Origin: Saccharicrinis carchari
GTDB taxonomy: Bacteria; Bacteroidota; Bacteroidia; Bacteroidales; Marinilabiliaceae
Length of the DNA stretch: 64,000 bases
NCBI RefSeq assembly: GCF_900182605.1
Contig: NZ_FXTB01000012.1
Coordinates: 1-64,000 of the forward strand
Reading direction: 5' to 3'
The notes below the pieces were generated by a model, which did not search any database, was not told the DNA's origin, and was given only the letters and a program-made list of their open reading frames with translations. A program made the position numbers and the translations under genes. Each line of letters starts with the position of its first letter. The first letter of the stretch is position 1. Below, piece after piece: positions 46,267-55,955 of the stretch.

Positions 46267-46529
46267 GATTTTTATGTTTTACGACAAATATAATCACATT
46301 TAATCCAACTATCGTATTCAGAGGGTAATCGGTTGCTAACGTTTAAGTGTTGGTATTTCGGAGCAAACTGCCCCCTTAGCTCAACGTTGTTGGGAGTTAT
46401 AATTCTCACCAAATATTCCTACCACGTGATTCTCGCTATTCGGACCAGGGCAGTAGCCTCCAATACTCCTTTTTAAGCATACCCCTGGAATGGGCATACT
46501 TCGCACCGATACTGCAAGGTAACCGAAAA

Positions 46530-46769
46530 AATTTGACCCACGCGAAACCGCCTTTGATACCATCTGTCGAGGATAATGCAAGAACGGAAAGGGAGCTTGC
46601 ATTGTCCTCTGCGAAAGGTAAAGGCGGTTTCTTTGCTTGCCTCAAATTGTGGGGCGTTAACTTTTTTTCTTTGGGACAATATGGTGTACCGCGGAAAAAA
46701 CTGAGCCGCCCTTTCCTCGCCGACAGATTCCCCTTGCCTTGCTCCGCAGGGTCGGGCAGTGCCCCCGAC
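46530..46769. other. Long rod-like inverted-repeat region upstream of mod
   Basis: Nested stems: AATTTG/CAAATT (46530-46535, 46643-46648), GAAACCGCCTTT/AAAGGCGGTTTC (46544-46555, 46620-46631) and GAGGATAATGCAAG with CTTGCATTGTCCTC (46569-46582, 46596-46609, one wobble). A further stem GTCGGG/CCCGAC lies near 46751-46769. The segment is more GC-rich than its surroundings. Open frames of 130-140 codons cross it on both strands, as expected for an inverted repeat, and are not called. The rest of 46267-47109 shows no gene. Confidence 0.55.
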
Positions 46770-47109
46770 AGGACAGAGGAACTGCAAGAACGGGGCAATA
46801 AAATAAAAGTGTCCCTTTGCCAGACAAATTGTTTGAAAATTATTTTCGGCATCTGGGTTGAAATTTATTCGGCTTGTCATCACTTATTTCCATTTAATTT
46901 TTCCCCTATCTTACCCCCTATCTTCTTTTTAACTGTATCCTCCTAAATGACTACACCCAACGCTCCCAATATCTTACATCGTACCTTTTCCAAAATTCCT
47001 CGCTCAACCCATCGGTTTATCGTATCAAATATCTATTTTAGTCGAAGTTTGTTAAAACACCCCATATCTTGCCTTAAAGCAAGGATTAATAAATGGGGAA
47101 CCATTCACA

Positions 47110-49149
47110 ATGAATACAATGAGCATAGATAAATTAAATTTAAAAAGCCCCGACCTGGTGAGTGAGAACATAGAAAAACTGGCCGCACTTTTCCCCAATT
47201 GTGTTACCGAAAGTAAAATAGAAACAGCCACCGGTACCGAGCTTAGCCGGAGTATTGATTTTGATTTGCTCAAACAGGAGCTGAGCCATGCCGTGGTGGA
47301 AGGCAACAAGGAGCGTTACCGCCTGGAGTGGCCCGGAAAACGCGAAGCCATTGTTACGGCCAACTTGCCAACAACAAAAACCTTGCGCCCCGTGCGCAAC
47401 GATTCCGTTGATTTTGACAATACCGAAAACCTATATATTGAGGGCGACAACCTGGAGGTGCTCAAGCTATTGCAAGAAAGCTATCTGGGCAAGGTGAAGA
47501 TGATTTACATTGACCCCCCATACAACACGGGAAAGGACTTTGTGTATAAAGACAATTTTAGCAAAGATATACAACAGGAACTTTTTGAGAGCGGACAAAA
47601 AGACGAATACAACCAACGCTTAACTGTTAACCCCGAAACCGCAGGGCGTTATCATTCGGATTGGTTGAGTATGATGTATCCGAGGTTGAAATTAGCCCGT
47701 AATTTATTGACCGATGATGGGGTTATCTTCATCTCAATAGATGATAATGAGGTGCATAACCTACGAAAGTTATGTGATGATATTTATGGAGAAAATAATT
47801 TCCTTGCAAATATCGTGTGGCAAAAAAAATATGCAGCAACCAATGATGCAAAGGGTTTTTCAAACTTACATGATCATATAATAGTCTATCAAAAGTCAAA
47901 TGCGTTTGAGCGCTATCTTCTTCCTCGAACTGTTGAGCAAAATAAACCATATAAGAATGATGATAATGATGGTAAAGGGCTATGGCGTTCTGATAATCTT
48001 TTAGTTAAATCCTTTTCTAACTCAGGTGTTTATCCAATCGTCAATCCAAATACTGGTAAAAAGTATTTGCCACCAGAAGGGAATTGTTGGCGTGCCAGCC
48101 CTGATACGATGCGGGTTTGGTTAAGCGAAAATAGAATCTTTTTCGGAAAAGATGGGAAGGGTGCACCTCAATTAAAAAGATATTTAAACGAAGTACAACA
48201 AGGTAGGGTTCCAAATACATGGTGGACATTCCAAGAAGTAGGACATAATGATGCAGCAAATAAAGAACTGAAAGCACTATTTAGCTCTAAGGCTCCATTT
48301 GATACACCAAAACCATCTACTTTGATTAAACAAATGTTAATGGTTTCTACACGAAATGATGATATAGTTTTAGATTTTTTTTCTGGTTCGGCAACAACAG
48401 CTCATGCTGCAATAAAATTAAACGCTGAAGGTGAAAGAAGTTGTAAATACATTATGGTTCAAATTCCTGAAACTACCGACTCAAAAAGTGAAGCTTACAA
48501 AGCAGGTTACAAAAACATCTGCGAAATAGGCAAAGAACGCATCCGCCGTGCAGGAACTCAAATTGTAAATAATCAATTGTCGGTTGTTAATGATAAAAAA
48601 ACCGTATTGGAGAAGTTGATAAACGGAAAGTTGATAAAAGAAAATGGTGAATGGCGTTTCCCCGATAATGCACTAATCGAAGATAAAGCGCAAAACCTGC
48701 TGCAAGAGCTCAACCAACTACAGCTCAACATTGATAACCTGGACACCGGTTTCCGCGTCTATCGTCTCGACGAAAGCAATATGCAGGATGTGTATTACAA
48801 ACCGCAGGATTACAAACAGGACATGATGGATATGTTTGCCGATAACGTAAAGCCCGGCCGATCGGCCGACGATCTGTTGGCGCAGGTGATGTTGGATTGG
48901 GGCCTGCCGCTCTCCTTAAAAATTGAGCAAGCAAACGTGGTGGGCAAGCAAGTGTTTAAGGTGGCCGGCAACTCGCTTTATGCCTGTTTCGATAAAGGGA
49001 TAGACGAGGACTTTGCCAAGGAGATAGCAAAGGAAACGCCCTTGCGCATCGTATTCCGCGATAATGGTTTTAAAAACGATACCGCCAAGGTAAACGTGCA
49101 GCAACTGTTAAAACAACTGAGCCCCGAAACCGAAATGAAAGTAATTTAA
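47110..49149 (+). CDS. mod: Type III restriction-modification methyltransferase (Mod)
   Basis: 679 residues. An adenine-N6 methyltransferase of the beta class: the catalytic motif DPPYNTGKDF starts at D135 and the AdoMet motif LDFFSGSATTAHA follows at about 421, in that order. ENLYIEGDNLEVLKLLQ before the DPPY motif is typical of Mod subunits. The segment about 225-400 should hold target recognition; its base composition is AT-richer than the flanks, as often seen for exchangeable recognition domains. No simple-sequence tract suggesting phase variation was found. It is the first gene of the operon, 4 bp before the next gene. Confidence 0.95.
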   Translation: MNTMSIDKLNLKSPDLVSENIEKLAALFPNCVTESKIETATGTELSRSIDFDLLKQELSHAVVEGNKERYRLEWPGKREAIVTANLPTTKTLRPVRNDSVDFDNTENLYIEGDNLEVLKLLQESYLGKVKMIYIDPPYNTGKDFVYKDNFSKDIQQELFESGQKDEYNQRLTVNPETAGRYHSDWLSMMYPRLKLARNLLTDDGVIFISIDDNEVHNLRKLCDDIYGENNFLANIVWQKKYAATNDAKGFSNLHDHIIVYQKSNAFERYLLPRTVEQNKPYKNDDNDGKGLWRSDNLLVKSFSNSGVYPIVNPNTGKKYLPPEGNCWRASPDTMRVWLSENRIFFGKDGKGAPQLKRYLNEVQQGRVPNTWWTFQEVGHNDAANKELKALFSSKAPFDTPKPSTLIKQMLMVSTRNDDIVLDFFSGSATTAHAAIKLNAEGERSCKYIMVQIPETTDSKSEAYKAGYKNICEIGKERIRRAGTQIVNNQLSVVNDKKTVLEKLINGKLIKENGEWRFPDNALIEDKAQNLLQELNQLQLNIDNLDTGFRVYRLDESNMQDVYYKPQDYKQDMMDMFADNVKPGRSADDLLAQVMLDWGLPLSLKIEQANVVGKQVFKVAGNSLYACFDKGIDEDFAKEIAKETPLRIVFRDNGFKNDTAKVNVQQLLKQLSPETEMKVI

Positions 49150-49153
49150 GCAA

Positions 49154-50821
49154 ATGGCACTACCGGTAAACATAGAAGAATTAATCCATGGAGAAACAGT
49201 TGAATGGGCTCGTATTGAACTGAAAAAAGGTTGGAATGCAAAAAAAGTAATGCATACCATGTGTGCTTTTGCAAATGACATTCATAATTGGGGTGGTGGC
49301 TATTTGATTGTTGGAGTTGAAGAAGTTGATGGCCAAGCTAAACTTCCACCTGAAGGAATAGAACAAAGTACAATAGATGGTATTCAAAAGGAGCTATTAC
49401 AGTTAAGTCATCGTATTACACCTAACTACTTCCCCATAGTTGAACCTTATATATTAGATCAGAAACATATATTGGTCATTTGGTGTCCTGCAGGGGATTT
49501 TCGCCCTTTTTCTGCTCCGGCTTCATTGGAGAAAGGAGCGCATAGAAACTATTATATCAGGCTCAATTCTAATACTGTTATTGCTCCGCAGCACTCTGCA
49601 GAATATAATCGGCTCATGGAACTTGCAGCCCGCATCCCCTTTGACGATAGAGTCAATAACCAAGCTTCGATTGATGATTTGGATTTAGGCTTAATCAGAG
49701 AATATCTACAAGAAATTAAAAGCGGTCTGTTTGAAGATAGCGCCCATTTGCCTTTAGCCGATTTATGCAGGACAATGCATATTGCAAAAGGACCGAATGA
49801 AGATATCAGACCCGTAAATGTGGGCTTATTATTCTTTTCGAAAGAGCCACATCAATTTTTTGACAGAGCTTGGATAGAGCTGGTAATACACAAGGGCAAT
49901 TCAGGAAAAGACTTTGAAGAAAAATACTACAAAGGGCCACTCCATAAGCAACTAAGAGAAGCGCTTTATTTTATTAAGAATAATATTGTTTCGGAACAAG
50001 TCATTAAACATGCCGACAAAGCAGAATCCGATCGTTTTTTTAATTATCCTTTTGGTGCCATAGAAGAAGTTTTAGCCAATGCAGTGTATCATAAAAGCTA
50101 TGAGCATGGAGCACCTATAGAAATTCAGATTTTTCCGGACCGAATAACCATTCTTAGTCATCCAGGCCCGGTTCCTCCTGTTAATGCTCATGTAATGGCG
50201 AATCAAAAACAAATTATTGCAAGAGAATACCGCAATCGTAGAATAGGGGATTTTTTAAAGGAACTACATCTTACCGAAGGACGGGGCACCGGTTTCCCTA
50301 CAATATATAAGGCATTGGCCGATAATGGCTCACCTACACCAACTTTTGAAACGGATGAAGCTTCTTATGTTATGGTTGTTATTCCTATTCATGATCGTTT
50401 TAAAGGTACTGAAAGTGACGGAGCAGGTGACGGAGTAAGTGACGATGTAAAGGCGCCTAAATTCAATACTTTAAACGATGTTATAGTTTTTTGTGACCAA
50501 GTAAGTGACCAAGCAGGTAACCAAGTAAGTAACCAAGTAAGTAACCAAGTAAGTAAGCAAGTAAAAACACTTGTTGAGCAAAATGTTAATGATAAAGTCC
50601 TATCCATATTAGCTTTTTTAGAAAAAGGACCTAAATCAATGAGCGAACTATTATCCCATATAGGAGTAAGCAAGCAGACAAAAAACAAGAGAAAATATAT
50701 AGACCCTTTATTCGATATTGATTGGTTGGCTTACACTATTCCCGAAAATCCGAGAGACAGAAATCAGAAATACAAAATAACAGAGTCGGGCAAGAAATTA
50801 TTAAAAATACTCAACAAATAA
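49154..50821 (+). CDS. AlbA_2/Schlafen-like ATP-binding DNA-binding protein
   Basis: 555 residues. The AlbA_2 domain covers about residues 10-130 (MCAFANDIHNWGGGYLIVGVEE). A GHKL-type ATPase-like domain lies at about 300-415 (IEEVLANAVYHKSY, then RRIGDFLKELHLTEGRGTGF). A repetitive Q/V/S/N linker (about 448-472) leads to a winged-helix end. It belongs to the COG2865-type family seen with restriction genes. It is embedded between mod and res, with 4 bp to mod and its stop overlapping the res start (TAATG), so co-translation is likely. Its role in the restriction system is not established; regulator or accessory effector are options. Confidence 0.85.
   Translation: MALPVNIEELIHGETVEWARIELKKGWNAKKVMHTMCAFANDIHNWGGGYLIVGVEEVDGQAKLPPEGIEQSTIDGIQKELLQLSHRITPNYFPIVEPYILDQKHILVIWCPAGDFRPFSAPASLEKGAHRNYYIRLNSNTVIAPQHSAEYNRLMELAARIPFDDRVNNQASIDDLDLGLIREYLQEIKSGLFEDSAHLPLADLCRTMHIAKGPNEDIRPVNVGLLFFSKEPHQFFDRAWIELVIHKGNSGKDFEEKYYKGPLHKQLREALYFIKNNIVSEQVIKHADKAESDRFFNYPFGAIEEVLANAVYHKSYEHGAPIEIQIFPDRITILSHPGPVPPVNAHVMANQKQIIAREYRNRRIGDFLKELHLTEGRGTGFPTIYKALADNGSPTPTFETDEASYVMVVIPIHDRFKGTESDGAGDGVSDDVKAPKFNTLNDVIVFCDQVSDQAGNQVSNQVSNQVSKQVKTLVEQNVNDKVLSILAFLEKGPKSMSELLSHIGVSKQTKNKRKYIDPLFDIDWLAYTIPENPRDRNQKYKITESGKKLLKILNK
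50495..50566 (+). repeat. 12-bp in-frame tandem repeat
   Basis: Six consecutive 12-bp units of the form RACCAAGTAAGT encode SDQA/SNQV-like four-residue repeats in the linker of the AlbA_2 protein. The central three units are identical. A shorter related run (GTGACGGAG units) lies at 50411-50446. Unit gain or loss would change linker length without a frameshift. Confidence 0.85.
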
Positions 50822-53800
50822 TGAAGCTTCAGTTTAAAGAGCAAGGTTTTCAGATAGATGCAGTAAAAGCGGCGGTGGATTGTTTTAAGGGGCAAGCCTT
50901 AAAAACCAACCGCTTTACCTTGGAACGCAGCCGCAGGCTAATAGAAAAGGCCAGGTTGGCCGCCCGGGGTGCTTCTACCATCGAATTTGAGCAAGACGTG
51001 CTGGAAGATATAGGGTACCGGAACAGCGGCATCCAGATTACCGAAGCGCAGATACTTAAAAATATACGCGAAGTACAGCAATTCAACGACCTGTTCGAGA
51101 GCCAACAGATTGAACGGCCCAAAGGCACAAAATTGGGCTACAACCTAACCATCGAAATGGAAACGGGCACAGGCAAAACCTATACCTATATCCGCACCAT
51201 GTACGAGCTGCACAAACATTACGGGTGGAGCAAGTTTATCGTCATCGTGCCCAGCATCGCCATCCGCGAAGGGGTTTTTAAATCCTTTCAGGTAACGCAG
51301 GATCATTTTCAGGAGCTGTATGGCCATAAAATAAATCCATTTATATACAATTCGGGCCGGCCACAGGATATTGAAAACTATGCTTCGGACAGTCGTATTA
51401 GCGTGATGATTATCAACACGCAGGCTTTTAATGCCCGGGGAACCGATGCCCGAAGAATCTATCAGGAGCTGGACCAGTTTGGCACCCGCAGGCCCATTGA
51501 AATTATCGCACAAACCAACCCTATCTTGATCATCGATGAACCGCAATCGGTTGAGGGGGCAAAAACCCTGGAGAGCATGCAGGATTTCAACCCCCTGCTC
51601 ACGCTCCGGTATTCGGCTACCCATAAAGTCGATTACAACAAAATATATCGTTTAGATGCCCTGGACGCCTACAACAAGCGCCTGGTAAAAAAGATACAGG
51701 TAAAGGGGATCAACCTAAAGGGTTCTACCGGCACCACAGGTTATTTATATTTGGAGCACATAGAAAGGAGCGCAAGCAAGCCACCCCTGGCGGTGCTTGA
51801 GTTTGAGCAGCGGACCAAGGCCGGCGCCATTAAAAAAGTGAGGAAAAAACTGGCACAGGGAGCCAACCTGTACGAGCTATCGGGCAACATGCCCGCATAT
51901 AAAAACCAGGTAATAACAGATATAAACGCATACCTCAATAAAGTGGCCATCGGAGGGCAAGAGCTCTACCCCGGCGATATACTAAACGACAAGGACGAAA
52001 ATGACTTCCGCAGGGTGCAGATACGCGAAACCATTATGTCGCACCTAAAAAAGGAAAAGCAATATTTTGGCATGGGCATAAAGGTGCTGTCCCTTTTCTT
52101 TATAGATGCCGTGGAAAAATACCGGGTGTACGATGAATCGGGGGACGAACTGCTGGGCGAATATGCCCGGATATTTGAGGAGGAATACGATAAGGTAAGA
52201 AGCGATTTCCTGGATTTGTTTCAGCAGGAATACAACGAATTTTTGTATGCCACCGACCCGGGCCAGGTTCACAAAGCATACCTGCCCGATGGGCAGACGG
52301 GCCTGCCCGGCAGATACGACGAGTATTTAAAGCGCGACCCGGCCGAAACGGTACACCAGGGCTATTTTTCCATTGATAAAAAGAACAAGCTCACAGATCC
52401 CAAGGTAAAGCGGGGAAAGGAAGACTCGGACGATATTTCGGCCTACGAACTTATTATGAAGGACAAGGAGCGCCTGTTGAGCTTTGATGAGCCTACGCGT
52501 TTTATCTTTTCGCACTCTGCACTAAAAGAAGGTTGGGACAACCCCAACGTGTTTCAGATATGTGCCTTAAAAAACACCGACAGCGGCAGCCAAACCAGGC
52601 GCCGGCAGGAGGTGGGCCGGGGCATGCGCCTTTGTGTGAACAAAAACGGCAACCGTCTGGATTTTGATTCGGTGGGCGACCGCGTACACGAAATAAACAA
52701 CCTGACGGTTATCGCCTCCGAAAGCTACGAAGCTTTTGCCAAAGGCCTGCAGCACGAAATTGCGGCAAGCTTAAAGGACAGGCCGCAGAAAGCAGAGGTG
52801 GAATATTTTGTGGGCAAGTTAATTCGTAACGAAAAACAGGACGAGTGCCGCATTACGGAGGAAGATGCCAAAAGACTAAACAAGCTCCTGTATAAGAATG
52901 ACGTGATAGACGTGGACGATAAAATTACCTCAATAGGCAGGGAGATAATTGAAGCTAAAAAGATACCCCTGCCCGAAAACCTGGAACCCTACCGGAATGC
53001 GATATGCAGTTTATTGCAGGCCGTTTACACAGGCAGCGAGTTTAAACCCGAAAACGAGCGCGATAAAATACTTGTAAGCACCAATAAAAACTTTTTCAGG
53101 AAAGAGTTCCGGGAGCTTTGGGAAAAAATTAATTTGAAAACCATTTACGAAGTCCGGTTCGATACGGCAAAGCTGATAGAGGACAGCAAAAACCTGATTA
53201 ATGCACAACTGCATATCGCCGATAGGATATACGAAATAAAAACAGGCGAACTGCGCGACGGCTCAAAAGAGCAAATGAAGGATGGGGTTTTGATAAAAGA
53301 GACCAAACGGGAGAACCTGAAATTAAAGAACGACCTGTATGCCAACACGGTTTACGATATTGTTGGGGAGATTGAAGTGCATACCAACCTTACGAGGCAA
53401 ACCATTGTAGGGGTGTTGAAGAAACTGAACCCGGAAAAATTCGCTTTGCTCAGAAAAAATCCCGAAGAGTTTATTTCAAAGTGCAGCAAGCTGATAAACG
53501 AAGTGAAAGCAAGCTTGATCATCAACAATATCGTTTATCACAAAACGGAGGAAAGGCACGATGCAAAAACGGTGTTTACTAACGACAAATCGGCTTTGCA
53601 CAATGCCGAGATGCTTAAAAAGCATATCTACGATTTCCTGATTTCCGATTCGCAAATAGAATCGGATTTTGCCACAGCCTTGGAAAACAGCACCGAAGTG
53701 GTAGTTTATGCCAAACTGCCCAAAAGCTTTTATGTTACTACCCCGGTTGCAAGATACAGCCCCGATTGGGCCATCGTATTCGATAAGGACAAAGTACGCC

Positions 53801-53970
53801 ACATCTATTTTGTGGCCGAGACCAAGGGCTCCGATTCGGACATGGATTTGCGCGAAATAGAAAAGCTGAAGATCCATTGTGCCGGCGAGCATTTTAAGGA
53901 AATAAGCGGAAACGAAGTGAAGTTTGAAAAAGTAAGCAGCTACGAAAGGCTGCTGGAAATTATCAACTAA
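50821..53970 (+). CDS. res: Type III restriction enzyme helicase/nuclease (Res)
   Basis: 1049 residues from ATG 50821, which overlaps the previous stop in TAATG; the frame is open 99 bp further upstream, but that lies inside the preceding gene. SF2 helicase motifs: METGTGKTYTYIRT (Walker A, K119), LIIDEPQ (D239), YSATHK, and a late GRGMR. The nuclease domain is C-terminal: SPDWAIVF (D982) with AETKG (E1000, K1002), a PD-(D/E)xK site. Both active sites look intact. A short GC-rich palindromic insertion lies at 52281-52313. It forms the restriction complex with Mod. Confidence 0.95.
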   Translation: MKLQFKEQGFQIDAVKAAVDCFKGQALKTNRFTLERSRRLIEKARLAARGASTIEFEQDVLEDIGYRNSGIQITEAQILKNIREVQQFNDLFESQQIERPKGTKLGYNLTIEMETGTGKTYTYIRTMYELHKHYGWSKFIVIVPSIAIREGVFKSFQVTQDHFQELYGHKINPFIYNSGRPQDIENYASDSRISVMIINTQAFNARGTDARRIYQELDQFGTRRPIEIIAQTNPILIIDEPQSVEGAKTLESMQDFNPLLTLRYSATHKVDYNKIYRLDALDAYNKRLVKKIQVKGINLKGSTGTTGYLYLEHIERSASKPPLAVLEFEQRTKAGAIKKVRKKLAQGANLYELSGNMPAYKNQVITDINAYLNKVAIGGQELYPGDILNDKDENDFRRVQIRETIMSHLKKEKQYFGMGIKVLSLFFIDAVEKYRVYDESGDELLGEYARIFEEEYDKVRSDFLDLFQQEYNEFLYATDPGQVHKAYLPDGQTGLPGRYDEYLKRDPAETVHQGYFSIDKKNKLTDPKVKRGKEDSDDISAYELIMKDKERLLSFDEPTRFIFSHSALKEGWDNPNVFQICALKNTDSGSQTRRRQEVGRGMRLCVNKNGNRLDFDSVGDRVHEINNLTVIASESYEAFAKGLQHEIAASLKDRPQKAEVEYFVGKLIRNEKQDECRITEEDAKRLNKLLYKNDVIDVDDKITSIGREIIEAKKIPLPENLEPYRNAICSLLQAVYTGSEFKPENERDKILVSTNKNFFRKEFRELWEKINLKTIYEVRFDTAKLIEDSKNLINAQLHIADRIYEIKTGELRDGSKEQMKDGVLIKETKRENLKLKNDLYANTVYDIVGEIEVHTNLTRQTIVGVLKKLNPEKFALLRKNPEEFISKCSKLINEVKASLIINNIVYHKTEERHDAKTVFTNDKSALHNAEMLKKHIYDFLISDSQIESDFATALENSTEVVVYAKLPKSFYVTTPVARYSPDWAIVFDKDKVRHIYFVAETKGSDSDMDLREIEKLKIHCAGEHFKEISGNEVKFEKVSSYERLLEIIN
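52281..52313 (+). repeat. REP-like palindromic insertion inside res
   Basis: CTGCCC-gat-GGGCAG followed by CGGGCCTGCCCGG reads in frame as PDGQTGLPG between AYL and RYDEYL. The GC-rich palindrome resembles small interspersed palindromes of Bacteroidota and adds about 10 residues without breaking the frame. Confidence 0.55.
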
Positions 53971-53989
53971 CCATTAACCATACCTATTC

Positions 53990-55537
53990 ATGAAGCTCAT
54001 TGACAACGTAAGCAACCGCTTAAAAGATGATTTAAAGGTAGAGATAAAGAAAAACGGGAAGCTGGCCATTGCTGCTTCATCTTTTTCTATCTATGCTTTT
54101 GAAGCCTTAAAAAAAGAGCTTTCAAAAATTGATGAGCTGCGTTTTATCTTTACCTCCCCCACTTTTTTGGAGGAGAAATTTAAAAAGCAATCGCGCGAGT
54201 TTTATATCCCCCATATTTATAAAGAGGCAGACCTGTGCGGCGGCGAATTTGAATTGCGCCTTAAAAATGAATTAAACCAACGGGCCATCGCCAAAGAGTG
54301 TTCGGCATGGGTGCAGGAAAAGGCAGTTTTTAAATCGAACAAACATAGCAACCAGCCGCTCAACAGCATTATACACGTCGAAAATGCCGAGGGCTCCGGT
54401 GTGGCCTACACCAATGTAAACGGTTTTACAACTTCCGACTTGGGTATTACCCACAAAAAAGGATTCCCCACGCTCATTCAAAAAAATGCGCACCCCCAAA
54501 GCAAAGCTTATTTAGAGTGGTTCGACCAGGTTTGGGACAACAAAGAAAGTTTAGAGGATATTACAAAGTTTGTTCAGGGCTATTTCGAAAACGCTTTTAA
54601 GGAGAATAGCCCGGAGTTTATTTATTTTGTCACCCTTTACAATATCTTCAATAACTTCCTCGATGATATTTCGGGAGATAATTTGCCCGACGACGAAACG
54701 GGATTCAAGCACACGCTTATATGGAACAAGCTTTACAATTTTCAGCAGGATGCCGTAATCGGCGCCATCAACAAACTGGAAAAATACAATGGGTGCATCA
54801 TTGCGGACAGTGTTGGGTTGGGTAAAACCTTTTCGGCCTTGGGGGTCATAAAATACTACGAAAAAAGGAATAAAGACGTATTGGTCCTCTGCCCAAAGAA
54901 ATTGGAGGATAACTGGAACACCTATCGCCACAACGATAAAAACAACATACTGGCCAAGGACCGTTTTGGCTACGATGTGCTTTTCCATACCGACTTGTCA
55001 AGGGAAAAGGGGCAGAGCAACGGCAGAAAGCTCGAGAACGTAAACTGGGGCAATTACGGACTGGTCGTTATCGACGAATCGCACAATTTCAGAAATAACA
55101 ATACGTCGGTAGGTAAAGAAAACCGCTACCAGAAACTATTGAGAAAAGTAATACAGGAAGGAATTGAAACCAAGGTTTTGATGCTCTCGGCAACGCCCGT
55201 AAACAACCGCTTTAACGACCTTAAAAATCAATTGGCATTGGCTTACGAAGGTGTTGCCGGCAAGATGGACGAGAGGCTAGATACCAGCAAAGGGATTGAC
55301 ATTGTTTTTAAGAAAGCGCAGCAAGCCTTTAATATCTGGTCCAAGTTCGATGCGGAACAAAGGACAACAGATAAGCTGTTGGACATGCTGGACTTCGATT
55401 TCTTTGAGATATTGGATAGCCTTACCATTGCCAGGTCGCGAAAACATATTACCACCTATTACGATACCTCGACAGACTTGGCCGGTCCCTCAAACATCTC
55501 ATCGATCTGGTTACCGGTTTCCGGGAAAAGGGGATAG
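53990..55537 (+). pseudogene. SNF2/DEAD-type helicase, truncated by fusion to a recombinase fragment
   Basis: The open frame has 515 codons. Residues 1-150 look like a PLD-like N-terminal region (LAIAASSFSIYAFEALKKEL) as in large PLD-helicase proteins of defence islands. RecA domain 1 follows with DSVGLGKTFSALG (K279), IDESHNFRN (D362) and MLSATPVNNR. After YYDTS (about 55470) the helicase sequence stops abruptly and the DNA becomes the 3' part of a serine recombinase gene, read here in the wrong frame until a stop 67 bp later. Full relatives are about twice as long, with a second RecA domain. It is therefore probably non-functional as a helicase. Confidence 0.8.
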
Positions 55538-55872
55538 AATTCATCAGTCTTAACGATAGCATCGATACCACCACCGTACCAGGTCGGTTAACTTTCAATA
55601 TCTTCGCCAGCTTTGCCGAATTTGAGCGCGAACTGATCCGGGAGCGTACCATGGCGGGTCTGCAAGCAGCTCGAGAACGAGGCCACATTGGTGGCCGCAA
55701 AAAAGGATTGTCGCCCGAAGCCAAAAGAGCAGCTTATGCATGTTACCAGTTATGGGAGGATCAAAGCAGAACAATCCCTGAAGTTTTGAAAATTGTTAAG
55801 GTAAGCAGGGCTACTTTTTATAGGTATATTGCATGGGTGAAGGAGCAGAAAGGCAAGAAAAAGGATATATAA
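55468..55872 (+). pseudogene. 3' fragment of a serine recombinase (resolvase/invertase)
   Basis: In the frame beginning LDRLGRSLKHLIDLV the DNA encodes the second half of a resolvase catalytic domain (FASFAEFERELIRERTMAG), the linker ARERGHIGGRKKG and an HTH_7 domain ending RATFYRYIAWVKEQ. The first 60-70 residues, with the catalytic Ser, are missing and replaced by helicase sequence. The nearest ATG is at 55651. The fragment joins the helicase at about CCTCGAC, which fits both genes and may be microhomology. Confidence 0.85.
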
Positions 55873-55898
55873 TTATTAGATGACCTAATATTACTATT

Positions 55899-55937
55899 CA
55901 TTAGTGTCCGGTTAAATATTTTTACCGGACACTAATG
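55899..55937. terminator. Perfect 14-bp inverted repeat after the recombinase fragment
   Basis: CATTAGTGTCCGGT (55899-55912) and ACCGGACACTAATG (55924-55937) pair perfectly around an 11-nt A/T loop with a run of five T. It may terminate transcription of the restriction operon and the convergent small gene. GTGTCCGGT-type ends also recall insertion-sequence termini, so an abutting or excised IS is an alternative. Confidence 0.55.
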
Positions 55938-55955
55938 AATTTCTATGTATTAAAT

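Noticed and set aside
46436-46946. Three overlapping frames of 136-138 codons upstream of mod
   Set aside because: They run on both strands through a long inverted repeat, with no recognisable domain or start context. The structure explains the open frames.
47110-49149. Phase-variable mod through simple-sequence repeats
   Set aside because: No homopolymer or short tandem tract long enough to slip was seen in the gene or just upstream.
50411-50566. Short tandem repeats as a CRISPR array
   Set aside because: Units are 12 bp, contiguous without spacers, and lie in frame inside a coding sequence.
47110-55537. A DISARM or BREX system
   Set aside because: Mod/Res are clearly type III, and no DrmA/B/C, PglZ, BrxC or BrxL-like genes are present; only the helicase with a PLD-like part is superficially similar.
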